64,000 nt of DNA from Microbacterium testaceum (lineage in GTDB: Bacteria > Actinomycetota > Actinomycetes > Actinomycetales > Microbacteriaceae), in NCBI RefSeq assembly GCF_001476285.1, contig NZ_LDRU01000016.1, positions 1 through 64,000 of the forward strand, given 5' to 3'. This document shows, in pieces, positions 52,090-60,745 of the stretch (its first letter is position 1; every line of letters begins with the position of its first letter). Both the position numbers and the translations under genes were made by a program. Below the pieces are notes generated by a model. That model ran no database searches, was not told the DNA's origin, and worked only from the letters and a program-made list of their open reading frames with translations.

Positions 52090-53127
52090 TCAACGGGGGC
52101 GACGGATCTCGCGCCAGAGGTCGACCTCGTCGTCGTCGCCGCCGGCACCCTCGCCGGTCGAGCGGCCCACGACCGTGACAGCGATCCCGTTGTGCGGCGA
52201 CGTGCGGATGATGAGCCGCTCCGACACGGCGCCGCGCAGGATGTCGGCGAGCTCGGCCCGAATCTCCCCGAGCGCCGGCGCATCGAGACCGTCGAGGCCG
52301 CCCTCGTCGAACAGGGTGACCGCCGAGCCGCGGCGCCGTGCGGCGTCGATCTCCGCGCGCACGCCCTGGTCGAGCAGACGAGGACTCCGCAACTCGTCGC
52401 GGAGGCTCTGCTCGGCCAGGCGCGCGGTATCCCTCTCGGAAGGGCGGAGGTTGCCGCCGGTCTCGATCACGCGAGCGAGCACCGGTCCAGCGATCGCGAG
52501 TGCGCGCTGGACGTGCAGTCGGCGCTCCCGCTGGCGGCCGCTCTGCGCGGCCTGCCACGCGGACGCCGCCTGCTGCAGGTCGGACAACTGGGCCGCGTCG
52601 CGCGCGGTGCGGTCGAGGGCGATCGACATGAGCTGGGCCAGGATGACCCAGACGAGCGACCCGACGAGTCCGAGACTGAGCGCGGACAGCACCCCGAGCC
52701 ACACGGATGCGGACACGGCGAGCACCACCATGCCGATCCACGCGACGATCGGCCGGTGCCGAACCATGACGATGGTCATGAGGGCGCCGATACCGCCGAT
52801 GACCCACGTGACGAAGGGCTGCGTCCGCCCGTCGGGCACGACGGCGAGGAAAGCCGCGTTCGGCACCACGGCCGACGCCACGAGCGCGAGGGCCGCGGCC
52901 CACCCGGGAATCGTCGATCGCTCGCCGGGCGTTCCGACCGGGGCGCCAGGACGACGCGAACCGGGCAACAGGATCCACAGCCACGCGATCGGCAGGTAGA
53001 GCACCAGTGCGGCGATGATCAACCAGCCCCGCTCCACCGTCTCGGGACTCGTCCACAGCAGACCGCGCGCCGCGAGATACGCCGTGAAGGCGAGCGCGAT
53101 CACGGACAGCACGGCGCGGACGGTCAC
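52090..53127 (-). CDS. Membrane protein coupled to the histidine kinase
   Basis: A 345-residue protein. The first half has about six transmembrane helices (from VRAVLSVIALAFTAYLAARG to VWVILAQLMSIALDR). The cytoplasmic half has a predicted helix-rich stretch (AAQLSDLQQAASAWQAAQSG) and an IRAELADILRGAVSERLIIR region ending in VTVVGRS. The size and layout echo a NarL-type sensor kinase, but I see no HATPase N-, G1- or G2-box and no clear phospho-His. It may be a degenerate kinase or a signalling partner. The GTG overlaps the kinase stop (GTGA), the last gene of the operon. Confidence 0.6.
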   Translation of the reverse strand: MTVRAVLSVIALAFTAYLAARGLLWTSPETVERGWLIIAALVLYLPIAWLWILLPGSRRPGAPVGTPGERSTIPGWAAALALVASAVVPNAAFLAVVPDGRTQPFVTWVIGGIGALMTIVMVRHRPIVAWIGMVVLAVSASVWLGVLSALSLGLVGSLVWVILAQLMSIALDRTARDAAQLSDLQQAASAWQAAQSGRQRERRLHVQRALAIAGPVLARVIETGGNLRPSERDTARLAEQSLRDELRSPRLLDQGVRAEIDAARRRGSAVTLFDEGGLDGLDAPALGEIRAELADILRGAVSERLIIRTSPHNGIAVTVVGRSTGEGAGGDDDEVDLWREIRRPR

Positions 53128-54395
53128 CAGCGGTCCCCGCTCTCCCACTCGAGGGTCACGGTGGTGCCCGAAGGCCCGGATTCGATGTCCGAGCGTCCGC
53201 CCACCGCCGTCACGCGCGCCATGATCGATCCGCGGATGCCGAGGCGATCCGCCGGGATCGCGTCGAGGTCGAATCCGGCACCCGCGTCGCGCACCCGCAC
53301 GACGACGCTTCCGGGATCGGCATAGCCCGACACCTCGACGGCGAGCCCGCGCGCCTCGGCGTGCTGGACGGCGTTGGCGACCGCCTGCATGGCCGCGAGG
53401 ACGAGCGCGCGCGCAACCCGTCCCGGGACACGCGGCGTGGCATCGTCGAGTCGCCGTCGAACGGTGAGGTTCACGCCGAAATCGCGTGCGGATGCCTCGA
53501 TGTCGTCGGCGAGACCCGCGGCATCCACCGGCGCGTCGCTGCCCTCGAGAGCATCCTTCTCAGCGTTCGCGAGGCGAGTCAGCGCCTCCCGCGCCATGCT
53601 CACCGCGAGCGTGCGTTCCCGCGGCGTCGAAGCCCGCTCCGCCGCGAGGAGCGCTCCCAGGACGCTGTCGTGCATGAGAGCGGCGACCGCCACACGCTCG
53701 TTCTCCGTCGCCGCGGTGGCGGCCGCCTCCGCGTAGCTCGACACCGCCTGCGCGCGCGTCTCGTCGACGTGGGTGGCGATCGAGCGATACATCCAGACCA
53801 GTGTCACCAGCACGCTGCCGAGGATCAGGGCGAATGACACGTCGAGGGCGACCGGAACGAAGAACTCGCTGCGGCCGCCGGCCTGGATCAGCCGCACCAC
53901 ACCGAAGAGAAGAGGAGCCGCAACCGTCCAGACGACCTGCAGCGACATCGGGAAGGCGACGACGGCCGCCACGGTCGCCACGTTGATCAGGTAGAAGATC
54001 CAGGGGTTCTCCAACGGCGACGGGGGTGGCCCTCCGGCTGTCGCGACGGGCCAGAGCGCCAGAGCGACCATGAAGACGACGGCGAACAGTCCGGTGAACA
54101 CCCGCGCGAAACGCCCGACGGCGCATGCCACGATCATCGCGGCGAGCGGGACGAAGACCCCGAGTGCCAACGGGAGGTGCCAGCCGTCGCGCTCGTCGGC
54201 GCGGCCGAAAGCCGCCACCAGCGCCTGGGCTCCCAGAGCGAGAGACGCCGGGCCGACGAAGATCGTCAGGACGCGTTCGATGCGGTTCTGGGTGAACGAG
54301 CCGGGGTCGTCACGGGATTCGCGCGAGTGCGGGATCCGCCCCCAGGCCTCCTCGAGAACCGTCCGCTGGGCCTCCGAGCGGAGGTTGTCAGACAT
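53124..54395 (-). CDS. Sensor histidine kinase (NarL/LiaS type)
   Basis: A 423-residue protein. About six transmembrane helices span residues 42-205 with no large extracellular sensor domain, so it probably senses within the membrane. The dimerisation/phosphoacceptor box is VAALMHDSVLGALLAAE with His242. The ATPase domain has AMQAVANAVQHAEARG (N-box) and RVRDAGAGFDLDAIPADRLG (G-box), then GGRSDIESGPSGTTVTLEW. The start lies inside the 3' end of the response regulator (8-nt overlap). The signal is unknown. Confidence 0.88.
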   Translation of the reverse strand: MSDNLRSEAQRTVLEEAWGRIPHSRESRDDPGSFTQNRIERVLTIFVGPASLALGAQALVAAFGRADERDGWHLPLALGVFVPLAAMIVACAVGRFARVFTGLFAVVFMVALALWPVATAGGPPPSPLENPWIFYLINVATVAAVVAFPMSLQVVWTVAAPLLFGVVRLIQAGGRSEFFVPVALDVSFALILGSVLVTLVWMYRSIATHVDETRAQAVSSYAEAAATAATENERVAVAALMHDSVLGALLAAERASTPRERTLAVSMAREALTRLANAEKDALEGSDAPVDAAGLADDIEASARDFGVNLTVRRRLDDATPRVPGRVARALVLAAMQAVANAVQHAEARGLAVEVSGYADPGSVVVRVRDAGAGFDLDAIPADRLGIRGSIMARVTAVGGRSDIESGPSGTTVTLEWESGDRW

Positions 54396-55053
54396 CGTTC
54401 CCGGCTTCGGGGGCGTCTTGCAGGATGCCGTCCTCCATCGCCCGCCGCAGCAGGTCGACCTTCGTCGGGGCGGGACGGCCGACCTCGACGTACTTCACGC
54501 GGACGCGCGTGATGTTCTCTTTCGCGGTGGAATACGCCACGCCCAGACGGTCGGCGACGGCCTTCAGCGGCAGTCCCGCCGCGTACAGGCGCAGGACCTC
54601 CCGTTCGCGGGCGGACAGCTGCGCGTCCGCGAAGGCACGGTCGCCCTCGACGGCACTGGCCCATTCGACGTTGTCGAGCAGGTCGCCGCGCGCAACCGTC
54701 CTGATCGCACCGAGCACCTCGTGCGTCGGGGACGATTTGCTCACGATGCCCGCCGCTCCCGCGGCCAGGGCCTCGCGCACGGCCGCCGGGCGGTCAGCGA
54801 CGCTATGGATGATCACGCTCGAGCCGTCGCGCACGACACGGTCGACGTTCTCGGAGACGGTCGTACCGTCGCCGAGGGTGAGGTCGAGAACCACGACGTC
54901 GGCCGGGGACTGGACCGCTGCGCGACGCCAGTCGAGGTACGCGGCGACGTTCGCACCCGAGAACACGACCTCGGTCGTGGCGGTCTGGGTGAGCGCCGCC
55001 TCGAGACCGAGACGAACCGACTCGTGATCATCGATGAGGGCGACGCGCGTCAT
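54388..55053 (-). CDS. NarL/LuxR-type response regulator
   Basis: A 221-residue regulator. The receiver domain begins RVALIDDHESVRLGLEAAL (acidic pocket Asp8/Asp9). The phosphoacceptor is Asp57 in DVVVLDLTLGDG and the conserved Lys is Lys106 in IVSKSSPTHE. The C-terminal LuxR helix-turn-helix has LSAREREVLRLYAAGLPLKA and VADRLGVAYSTAKENITRVR. It is first in a three-gene operon with its kinase and a membrane protein. A TACGAT hexamer 6 nt before the ATG suggests a leaderless transcript. Confidence 0.92.
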   Translation of the reverse strand: MTRVALIDDHESVRLGLEAALTQTATTEVVFSGANVAAYLDWRRAAVQSPADVVVLDLTLGDGTTVSENVDRVVRDGSSVIIHSVADRPAAVREALAAGAAGIVSKSSPTHEVLGAIRTVARGDLLDNVEWASAVEGDRAFADAQLSAREREVLRLYAAGLPLKAVADRLGVAYSTAKENITRVRVKYVEVGRPAPTKVDLLRRAMEDGILQDAPEAGNDV

Positions 55054-55059
55054 CCCCTC

Positions 55060-55065
55060 ATCGTA
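55060..55065 (-). promoter_or_regulatory. Putative -10 hexamer for response regulator operon
   Basis: Reads TACGAT on the minus strand, 6 nt before the ATG at 55053. GAGGGG fills the gap and could act as a ribosome site for a longer transcript. Confidence 0.4.
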
Positions 55066-55113
55066 TCCACGGGATTTCTCGGCGCACGGTCTGGACATCC
55101 CCCGATCGGCGGG

Positions 55114-56367
55114 TCATCGGCGCAGAACGACGACCGCTTCGACGTGATGGGTGTGGGGGAAGAGATCGACTCCGCGGATGCCGTTCGCGGCGACGTAACC
55201 GTGTTCGGCGAAGGTGGCCAGGTCGCGCGAGAGCGCCACCGGGTCGCACGCGACGTACACGACCGTCGCCGGTGCCAACGCCGCGATGCCCTCGACGACC
55301 TCGCGCCCGGCGCCCGCGCGGGGCGGGTCGAGCAGGACGACGCCGCGGGACAGACGTTCGCGCTCTCGCTCCGACGCGCCGGCGGCGAGCGCCGCGACGA
55401 ATCGATCCGCCCGGGCCGTCTCGGCCCGGGCCCCGATCCACTCCGCGAGGTTCTCTCCGGCGTGTTCTGTCGCGCGCGGGTCGGACTCGACGCTGATCAC
55501 GCGCGTCGACGAACCGCCCATCTCGGCGAGCGTCGCCGCGAACAGGCCGACACCGCCGTAGAGGTCGAGATGGAGCCCCTCGGGGTCGACTCCCCCGGCC
55601 GCCGTCAGCTCGTCTCGAACGAGACCGGCCAGGGTCCGCGCGGCCAGCCGGTGCACCTGCCAGAAGCCTCCCGCGTCCACCCGGAACACGCGCTCGCCGA
55701 CCCGCTCCTCGACGACCTCGGGGGTCGGACGAGAGCGGTCGCCGTCCGGACGCGCCAGCACGCGCACGCGTCCGTCGGCCGGCTGCACGAGGTCGACGCG
55801 TCCGGGTCGCGCTCCGCGCACGGCGAGAGCGGCCCGCGCGACCTCGGCCGTGGCCAAGGGCAGGTCGGGGGTTTCGACGACGCGGTGCGAGCGCGCCGCG
55901 TACGCGCCGACCCGACCGCCCTCGTCGACGTGCAAGCTCAGGCGCGTGCGCCAGCCCGTGCCGTCCGCCGCCTCGACATCGTCGGCGGTCCCCGCCGAGC
56001 GCACGTCGACCGGGAGGTCGAGCTTGCCCACGCGTTCGAGAGCCTCGCGGATGACGCGTTCCTTCAGCCGTCGTTGATGCCCGAGCTCGATATGACCGAA
56101 CTCGGCCCCACCGGGGCGATCCTCGGGCACCACGTCGATGTCGGCCGCCGCCCAGACGTGCCGCTGGCGCTCGGGAGCAGCCTCGAGCACGTCGACGGCG
56201 TCGGCCCGCCAGAACGCCTTCTTGCGCGTGTCGGTGACACGCGCCCGCACGCGCTCCCCGGGAAGGGTGTCGGGTACGAAGACCACGCGGCCCTCGTGAC
56301 GACCGACGAACACTCCCCCGTGGGCGATGCCGGTGATGTCGAGATCGATGAGGTCGCCGTCGTGCAT
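55114..56367 (-). CDS. TRAM-domain RNA (uracil-5) methyltransferase, RumA/TrmA type
   Basis: A 417-residue protein. An N-terminal TRAM domain (about 1-60) has DLDITGIAHGGVFVGRHEGR and VFVPDTLPGERVRARV. A central insertion follows, then the SAM-dependent core with the motif HLDLYGGVGLFAATLAE. VVLLDPPRAGAG comes next, and VYVACDPVALSRDLA carries the catalytic Cys. DLFPHTHHVEAVVVLRR is the typical end. These enzymes make 5-methyluridine in rRNA or tRNA. The four-Cys iron-sulfur cluster of E. coli RumA is not evident in the N-terminal half, so the exact target is open. Confidence 0.87.
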   Translation of the reverse strand: MHDGDLIDLDITGIAHGGVFVGRHEGRVVFVPDTLPGERVRARVTDTRKKAFWRADAVDVLEAAPERQRHVWAAADIDVVPEDRPGGAEFGHIELGHQRRLKERVIREALERVGKLDLPVDVRSAGTADDVEAADGTGWRTRLSLHVDEGGRVGAYAARSHRVVETPDLPLATAEVARAALAVRGARPGRVDLVQPADGRVRVLARPDGDRSRPTPEVVEERVGERVFRVDAGGFWQVHRLAARTLAGLVRDELTAAGGVDPEGLHLDLYGGVGLFAATLAEMGGSSTRVISVESDPRATEHAGENLAEWIGARAETARADRFVAALAAGASERERERLSRGVVLLDPPRAGAGREVVEGIAALAPATVVYVACDPVALSRDLATFAEHGYVAANGIRGVDLFPHTHHVEAVVVLRR

Positions 56368-56407
56368 GGTCCGAGCCTGTCACACGCGGCCGTGATATCG
56401 CCGGTCC

Positions 56408-56432
56408 GGCGGCCTCGACCGGCTCCGCCACC
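56408..56432. repeat. 25-nt palindrome, copy d, first of a 60-nt tandem pair
   Basis: A variant of the 48260 family (arms GGCGGC and GCCACC with CTCGACCGGCTCC in the centre). Together with flanking TCCGCCGCCAG it repeats exactly 60 nt later. Confidence 0.7.
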
Positions 56433-56467
56433 TCCGCCGCCAGGACACGGCGCCCGTCCAAGGGTCC

Positions 56468-56492
56468 GGTGGCTTCGACCGGCTCAGCCACC
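56468..56492. repeat. 25-nt palindrome, copy e, second of a 60-nt tandem pair
   Basis: GGTGGC and GCCACC arms around TTCGACCGGCTCA, followed by the same TCCGCCGCCAG flank as the copy 60 nt before. It ends 35 nt before the maf start codon. Confidence 0.75.
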
Positions 56493-56515
56493 TCCGCCGC
56501 CAGGGCCGGGATGAG

Positions 56516-56521
56516 TACCGT
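56516..56521 (+). promoter_or_regulatory. Putative -10 hexamer for maf
   Basis: TACCGT lies 6 nt before the ATG at 56528, just after the tandem palindromes. Confidence 0.35.
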
Positions 56522-56527
56522 GGACGC

Positions 56528-57175
56528 ATGCGCGTGTGCCTGGCATCCACTTCTCCCGCTCGTCTCATGCTCCTGCGGCAGGCCGGCATCGAGCCCGAGG
56601 CGCGGGCGCCGCAGGTGGACGAGGAGGCCGTGATCGCGGAAGTCGAGGCAGCGAGCGGTCGACGTCTTCCCGCTCCCGAGCACGTGCTGCTCCTCGCGCG
56701 GCGCAAGGCCGCCGATGTCGCCCTCCGTCTGCACGAGGAGGACCCGAGCTTCGACGGCGTGGTGATCGGGGGCGACTCGATGTTCGAGCTCGGCGACGAG
56801 ATCCTCGGCAAGCCGTACACGCCCGAGGCCGCCACGGAACGCTGGCGCGGCATGAGGGGACGCACCGGGATCCTGCATTCGGGACACAGCGTGTTCCGCG
56901 TGGCCCCCGGCGCTACGCCCACCGAGGCGCACGCGGTCGCCGAGGCGAGCGTGACCTTCGCAGCCGATGTGGACGACGACGAGATCGCCGCCTATGTCGC
57001 CAGCGGCGAGCCGCTGCTGGTCGCGGGGGCGTTCACCGTGGACAGTCTCGGCGGCGCCTTCATCGAGCGAGTCGAGGGCGATCCATCGACCGTTGTCGGG
57101 ATGTCGCTGTCCACCGTGCGCCGACTCGTCCGAGAGCTCGGGGTCTCGTGGACGAGCCTCTGGAATCGTTCGTAG
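56528..57175 (+). CDS. maf: Maf-family nucleoside triphosphate pyrophosphatase
   Basis: A 215-residue protein. The N-terminal CLASTSPARLMLLRQAGIEP is the Maf signature loop. VVIGGDSMFELGDEILGKP and GEPLLVAGAFTVDSLGGAFI carry the catalytic Asp and substrate pocket. Maf proteins hydrolyse non-canonical or pyrimidine nucleoside triphosphates (house-cleaning). Length is normal. The maf gene near the acyl-CoA carboxylase genes is the same order as Rv3280-Rv3282 in mycobacteria. Confidence 0.92.
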   Translation: MRVCLASTSPARLMLLRQAGIEPEARAPQVDEEAVIAEVEAASGRRLPAPEHVLLLARRKAADVALRLHEEDPSFDGVVIGGDSMFELGDEILGKPYTPEAATERWRGMRGRTGILHSGHSVFRVAPGATPTEAHAVAEASVTFAADVDDDEIAAYVASGEPLLVAGAFTVDSLGGAFIERVEGDPSTVVGMSLSTVRRLVRELGVSWTSLWNRS

Positions 57176-57240
57176 GGTCTCGCACACGTTTTTCGGCGTT
57201 TCTTGTCGAGGAGGGTCAAAAGACCGGGGTACCCCCTCGC

Positions 57241-57246
57241 TAGGCT
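57241..57246 (+). promoter_or_regulatory. Putative -10 hexamer for biotin carboxylase gene
   Basis: TAGGCT lies 6 nt before the ATG at 57253. GGGAGG fills the gap, so either a leaderless or a short-leader transcript is possible. Confidence 0.42.
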
Positions 57247-57252
57247 GGGAGG

Positions 57253-59019
57253 ATGCCGAAGATCGCCAAGGTCCTTGTCGCCAACCGCGGCGAGATCGCC
57301 GTCCGAGTCATCCGCGCCGCCCGTGATTCGGGCAAGGCCTCCGTTGCCGTCTACGCCGATCAGGACCGCGACGCCCTGCACACCCGCCTGGCCGACGAGG
57401 CCTACGCCCTGGACGGCTCCACGAGCGCCGACACCTACCTCTCGATCGAGAAGATCCTCTCGGTCGCCCGTCGTTCCGGTGCCGACGCCGTGCACCCCGG
57501 TTACGGCTTCCTCGCCGAGAACGCCGATTTCGCTCGCGCCGTGATCGCCGCGGGTCTGGTCTGGATCGGGCCTTCGCCCGACGCGATCGAAGCGCTCGGC
57601 GACAAGGTGACCGCGCGTCACGTCGCCGAGAAGGTCGGTGCCCCGCTCGCCCCCGGCACCCCGGGCCCCGTGTCCGGCGCCGACGAGGTCATCGCGTTCG
57701 CCGAGCAGGTGGGCCTCCCCATCGCCATCAAAGCCGCCTACGGCGGAGGCGGACGCGGCCTCAAGGTCGCCCGCGAGTTCGACGAGGTCGCCGAGATGTT
57801 CGAGTCGGCCACGCGCGAGGCCGTCGCGGCGTTCGGTCGAGGCGAGTGCTTCGTCGAGAAGTACCTCGACAAGCCGCGCCACGTCGAGACGCAGTGCCTC
57901 GCGGATGCCGCGGGGAACGTCGTCGTCGTGTCGACCCGCGACTGCTCGCTGCAGCGCCGGCACCAGAAGCTCGTCGAGGAGGCGCCCGCGCCGTTCCTCA
58001 GCGACGAGCAGAACGGCATCCTGTACGCGGCATCCAAGGCCATCCTCAAGGAGGTCGGCTACGTCGGAGCCGGTACCTGCGAGTTCCTCATCGGCGCCGA
58101 CGGCACGATCTCGTTCCTCGAGGTGAACACGCGTCTCCAGGTAGAGCACCCCGTCTCCGAAGAGGTCACCGGCCTCGACCTGGTGCGCGAGCAGTTCCGC
58201 CTCGCCGAGGGTGAGGAGCTGGGCTACGACGACCCCGCCCCCACCGGCCACTCGATCGAGTTCCGCATTAACGGCGAGGACCCGGGCCGCAACTTCCTTC
58301 CCCAGCCCGGACCCATCCACGTCTTCAAGACGTTCGGGGGTCCCGGCATCCGTCTCGACTCGGGTGTGACGGCGGGCGACAGTGTCTCAGGGGCCTTCGA
58401 CTCGCTGCTCGCGAAGATCATCGTCACCGGCCGCGACCGCGCCGAGGCGCTCGAGCGCTCGCGGCGAGCGCTCGACGAGTTTGAGGTCGCCGGCATGCCG
58501 ACGGTGCTGCCGTTCCACCGCAAGGTCGTCCGCGACCCCGCGTTCACCGCCGAGGACGGCCGATTCGGCGTCTACACGCGCTGGATCGAGACCGAGTTCG
58601 TGAACGACATCCCGGCGTGGGACGGCGAGCTCGAGGCCCCCGCCGAGGAGCAGGGCCGGCACACCGTCGTCGTCGAGGTCGGCGGCAAGCGCCTCGAGGT
58701 CAGCCTCCCCGACCGCATCGCGGCTCCCGCGGCCAAGCCCGGGCGTCCGGCCGCCGCCCCGCCGTCGCGACGGTCGCACGCGGCCTCCCCCACCGCCGGC
58801 GCCACCGGCGATGCGGTGAAGTCGCCCATGCAGGCCACGATCGTCAAGGTCGCCGTCGAGGAGGGACAGCAGGTCGTCAAGGGCGACCTGGTCGTCGTGC
58901 TCGAGGCGATGAAGATGGAGCAGCCCATCCAGGCGCACAAGGACGGCACGATCGCCGGCATCGACGCGAATCCCGGCACGACGGTGTCGGCGGGTCACCA
59001 GCTGCTGCTGATCAGCTGA
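57253..59019 (+). CDS. Biotin carboxylase/BCCP (acyl-CoA carboxylase alpha subunit)
   Basis: A 588-residue protein with two parts. Residues 1 to about 450 are the ATP-grasp biotin carboxylase: [48 protein letters not shown] and [21 protein letters not shown] linker follows, then a C-terminal biotin carrier domain with [17 protein letters not shown]; the biotinylated Lys is about residue 554. It charges biotin with CO2 for the beta subunit at 49961. It resembles AccA3, the alpha subunit shared by several carboxylases in mycobacteria. BirA at 49007 is the likely biotinylating enzyme. A terminator hairpin follows the stop. Confidence 0.95.
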   Translation: MPKIAKVLVANRGEIAVRVIRAARDSGKASVAVYADQDRDALHTRLADEAYALDGSTSADTYLSIEKILSVARRSGADAVHPGYGFLAENADFARAVIAAGLVWIGPSPDAIEALGDKVTARHVAEKVGAPLAPGTPGPVSGADEVIAFAEQVGLPIAIKAAYGGGGRGLKVAREFDEVAEMFESATREAVAAFGRGECFVEKYLDKPRHVETQCLADAAGNVVVVSTRDCSLQRRHQKLVEEAPAPFLSDEQNGILYAASKAILKEVGYVGAGTCEFLIGADGTISFLEVNTRLQVEHPVSEEVTGLDLVREQFRLAEGEELGYDDPAPTGHSIEFRINGEDPGRNFLPQPGPIHVFKTFGGPGIRLDSGVTAGDSVSGAFDSLLAKIIVTGRDRAEALERSRRALDEFEVAGMPTVLPFHRKVVRDPAFTAEDGRFGVYTRWIETEFVNDIPAWDGELEAPAEEQGRHTVVVEVGGKRLEVSLPDRIAAPAAKPGRPAAAPPSRRSHAASPTAGATGDAVKSPMQATIVKVAVEEGQQVVKGDLVVVLEAMKMEQPIQAHKDGTIAGIDANPGTTVSAGHQLLLIS

Positions 59020-59034
59020 CGCCCCGCTTCAACG

Positions 59035-59066
59035 CGGCGCCGCACCCCTCCGGGGTTGCGGCGCCG
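59035..59066 (+). terminator. Terminator hairpin after biotin carboxylase gene
   Basis: CGGCGCCGCACCCC pairs with GGGGTTGCGGCGCCG, a 14-bp stem with one bulged base and a 3-nt loop, 15 nt after the stop codon. Confidence 0.75.
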
Positions 59067-59095
59067 TCGTTCGCGCGGCATCCGCCTCACCCCTC

Positions 59096-59165
59096 GTCCC
59101 ACTTATGGCCGGTCCGACCGCCCATAACCCCCCACCAACGGGACATGCACCGCCATAAGTGGGAC
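59096..59165. repeat. 70-nt inverted-repeat element with perfect 14-nt arms
   Basis: GTCCCACTTATGGC at 59096-59109 and GCCATAAGTGGGAC at 59152-59165 are perfect reverse complements, 42 nt apart. The centre holds a related box (GCCCATAACCCCCC). Overall length and TTATG/CATAA content resemble the three units at 1175-1629, but the sequences differ. It lies between convergent genes. Confidence 0.75.
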
Positions 59166-59211
59166 ACACAGAGGGCGGCGGGATGCCGCGAGGCCGCGGC
59201 ATCCGCCCTGC

Positions 59212-60663
59212 TCAGTCCTCGCCGGGATCGTCGCGGTCGACGATGTGCATCGCGCGTGCCGCGTCGGTGATGCTCGACGTGAGCGAGGGGTAGACCGCGA
59301 AGACGCGGGCGACCTGGTCGACGGTCAGCCGGCGTTCGACCGCGATCGCCAAGGGGTAGATGAGCTCGGACGCCTTCGGTCCGACGATGACGCCGCCCAT
59401 GACGGTGCCACTGCCCTTGCGCGCGATGAGCTTCACGAACCCGTCGGTGATGCCCTGCATCTTCGCGCGGGGGTTCGCCGACAACGGCAGCTTCTTCACG
59501 ACGCCGGCGATCTTGCCGTCGACGACGTCCTGCTCGCTGAACCCCACCGTCGCGATCTCGGGCGCGGTGAAGATGTTCGCCGTGATCCGGCGCGTCTCGA
59601 GCGGGATCACGATGTCGCCGAGCGCGTGGAAGATCGCCTGACGACCCTGCATGGAGGCCACGGATGCCAGGGGGAAGAAGTTCGTGCAGTCGCCCGCCGC
59701 GTAGATGTTCGGCACCGAGGTGCGCGCGACGCGGTTGACGCGGATGTGACCGGACGGCGTCATCTGCACCCCCGCCTCCGCGAGGCCGATGCCCGCGGTG
59801 TTGGGGATCGAGCCGACCGCCATGAGGCAGTGGCTGCCCTCGATCGTGCGGCCGTCCGCGAGGGTCACGGTGACACCGTCACCGGTGTTCACGACCGAAT
59901 CGGCGCGGGCCTTCGCCAACAGCGTCATACCGCCGCGCTGGAAGACGCGCTCGAGGACGGCAGCGGCATCCTGATCCTCACCGGGAAGCACCTGATCGCG
60001 ACTGGAGACGAGCGTCACCTTCGCGCCGAGATTCATGTACGCCGACGCGAACTCGGCTCCCGTGACACCCGAGCCGACGACGATGAGGTGCGTGGGAACG
60101 GACTTCATGTTGTAGAGCTGCGTCCACGTGAGGATGCGCTCGCCGTCGGGCTTGGCCGAGGGGAGCTCGCGCGGCGAGGCCCCGACCGAGACGACGAGGG
60201 TCTCGGCCTCGATGCGATCGAAGTCGGTGCCGCCCGCCTCGGTGGACACGACCACGGCGCCGGAACCGTCCAGCCGCCCGTGACCCGCGATGATGCGGAC
60301 GCCCGCCTCGAGCAGCGACGCCCGCATGTCGTCGGACTGCTGCCGCGCGAGCGAGAGGAGGCGCTGATTGACCGCCGCGAGGTTGATCGCGACCTCGGGG
60401 GTGAGGGGCTTGCCCCGGTCGTCGCGCGCGAACAGCTGCACGCCGAGCTCGCTGGCGTTGCGGATGGCGACGGCCGCATCGGCGGTCGCGATGAGCGTCT
60501 TCGAGGGCACGACGTCGGTGATGACGGCCGAACCGCCCACGCCGGCGCGTTCCACCAGGGTCACGTCGGCGCCCAGCTGGGCGGCTGAGAGAGCCGCTTC
60601 GTAGCCGCCGGGGCCACCGCCGACGATCGCGACGGACTGCTTGCGCTCGAAGCTCTGCACCAT
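59212..60663 (-). CDS. NAD(P)H:quinone dehydrogenase-like flavoprotein (LpdA type)
   Basis: A 483-residue pyridine nucleotide-disulfide oxidoreductase family protein starting MVQSFERKQSVAIVGGGPGG. FAD binding is VAIVGGGPGGYEAALSA, NAD binding is LIVVGSGVTGAEFASAYMN, and NIYAAGDCTNFFPLASVASM is the second FAD motif. Where lipoamide dehydrogenases have the redox CxxxxC, this protein reads GVGGSAVITDVVPSKTL with no Cys pair. It is therefore not a disulfide reductase and matches LpdA (Rv3303c), a quinone reductase. An upstream ATG at 60672 is an alternative start. Confidence 0.88.
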   Translation of the reverse strand: MVQSFERKQSVAIVGGGPGGYEAALSAAQLGADVTLVERAGVGGSAVITDVVPSKTLIATADAAVAIRNASELGVQLFARDDRGKPLTPEVAINLAAVNQRLLSLARQQSDDMRASLLEAGVRIIAGHGRLDGSGAVVVSTEAGGTDFDRIEAETLVVSVGASPRELPSAKPDGERILTWTQLYNMKSVPTHLIVVGSGVTGAEFASAYMNLGAKVTLVSSRDQVLPGEDQDAAAVLERVFQRGGMTLLAKARADSVVNTGDGVTVTLADGRTIEGSHCLMAVGSIPNTAGIGLAEAGVQMTPSGHIRVNRVARTSVPNIYAAGDCTNFFPLASVASMQGRQAIFHALGDIVIPLETRRITANIFTAPEIATVGFSEQDVVDGKIAGVVKKLPLSANPRAKMQGITDGFVKLIARKGSGTVMGGVIVGPKASELIYPLAIAVERRLTVDQVARVFAVYPSLTSSITDAARAMHIVDRDDPGED

Positions 60664-60733
60664 GGCATCCATTCTGTCAGCGCTCAGCGGATGCCGATGC
60701 GCCGCACAGGTGGCCCGCGAGCCCCGCAGTTTC

Positions 60734-60739
60734 TAGAGT
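60734..60739 (+). promoter_or_regulatory. Putative -10 hexamer for purine nucleoside phosphorylase gene
   Basis: TAGAGT lies 6 nt before the ATG at 60746. The gap is six consecutive G. Confidence 0.42.
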
Positions 60740-60745
60740 GGGGGG

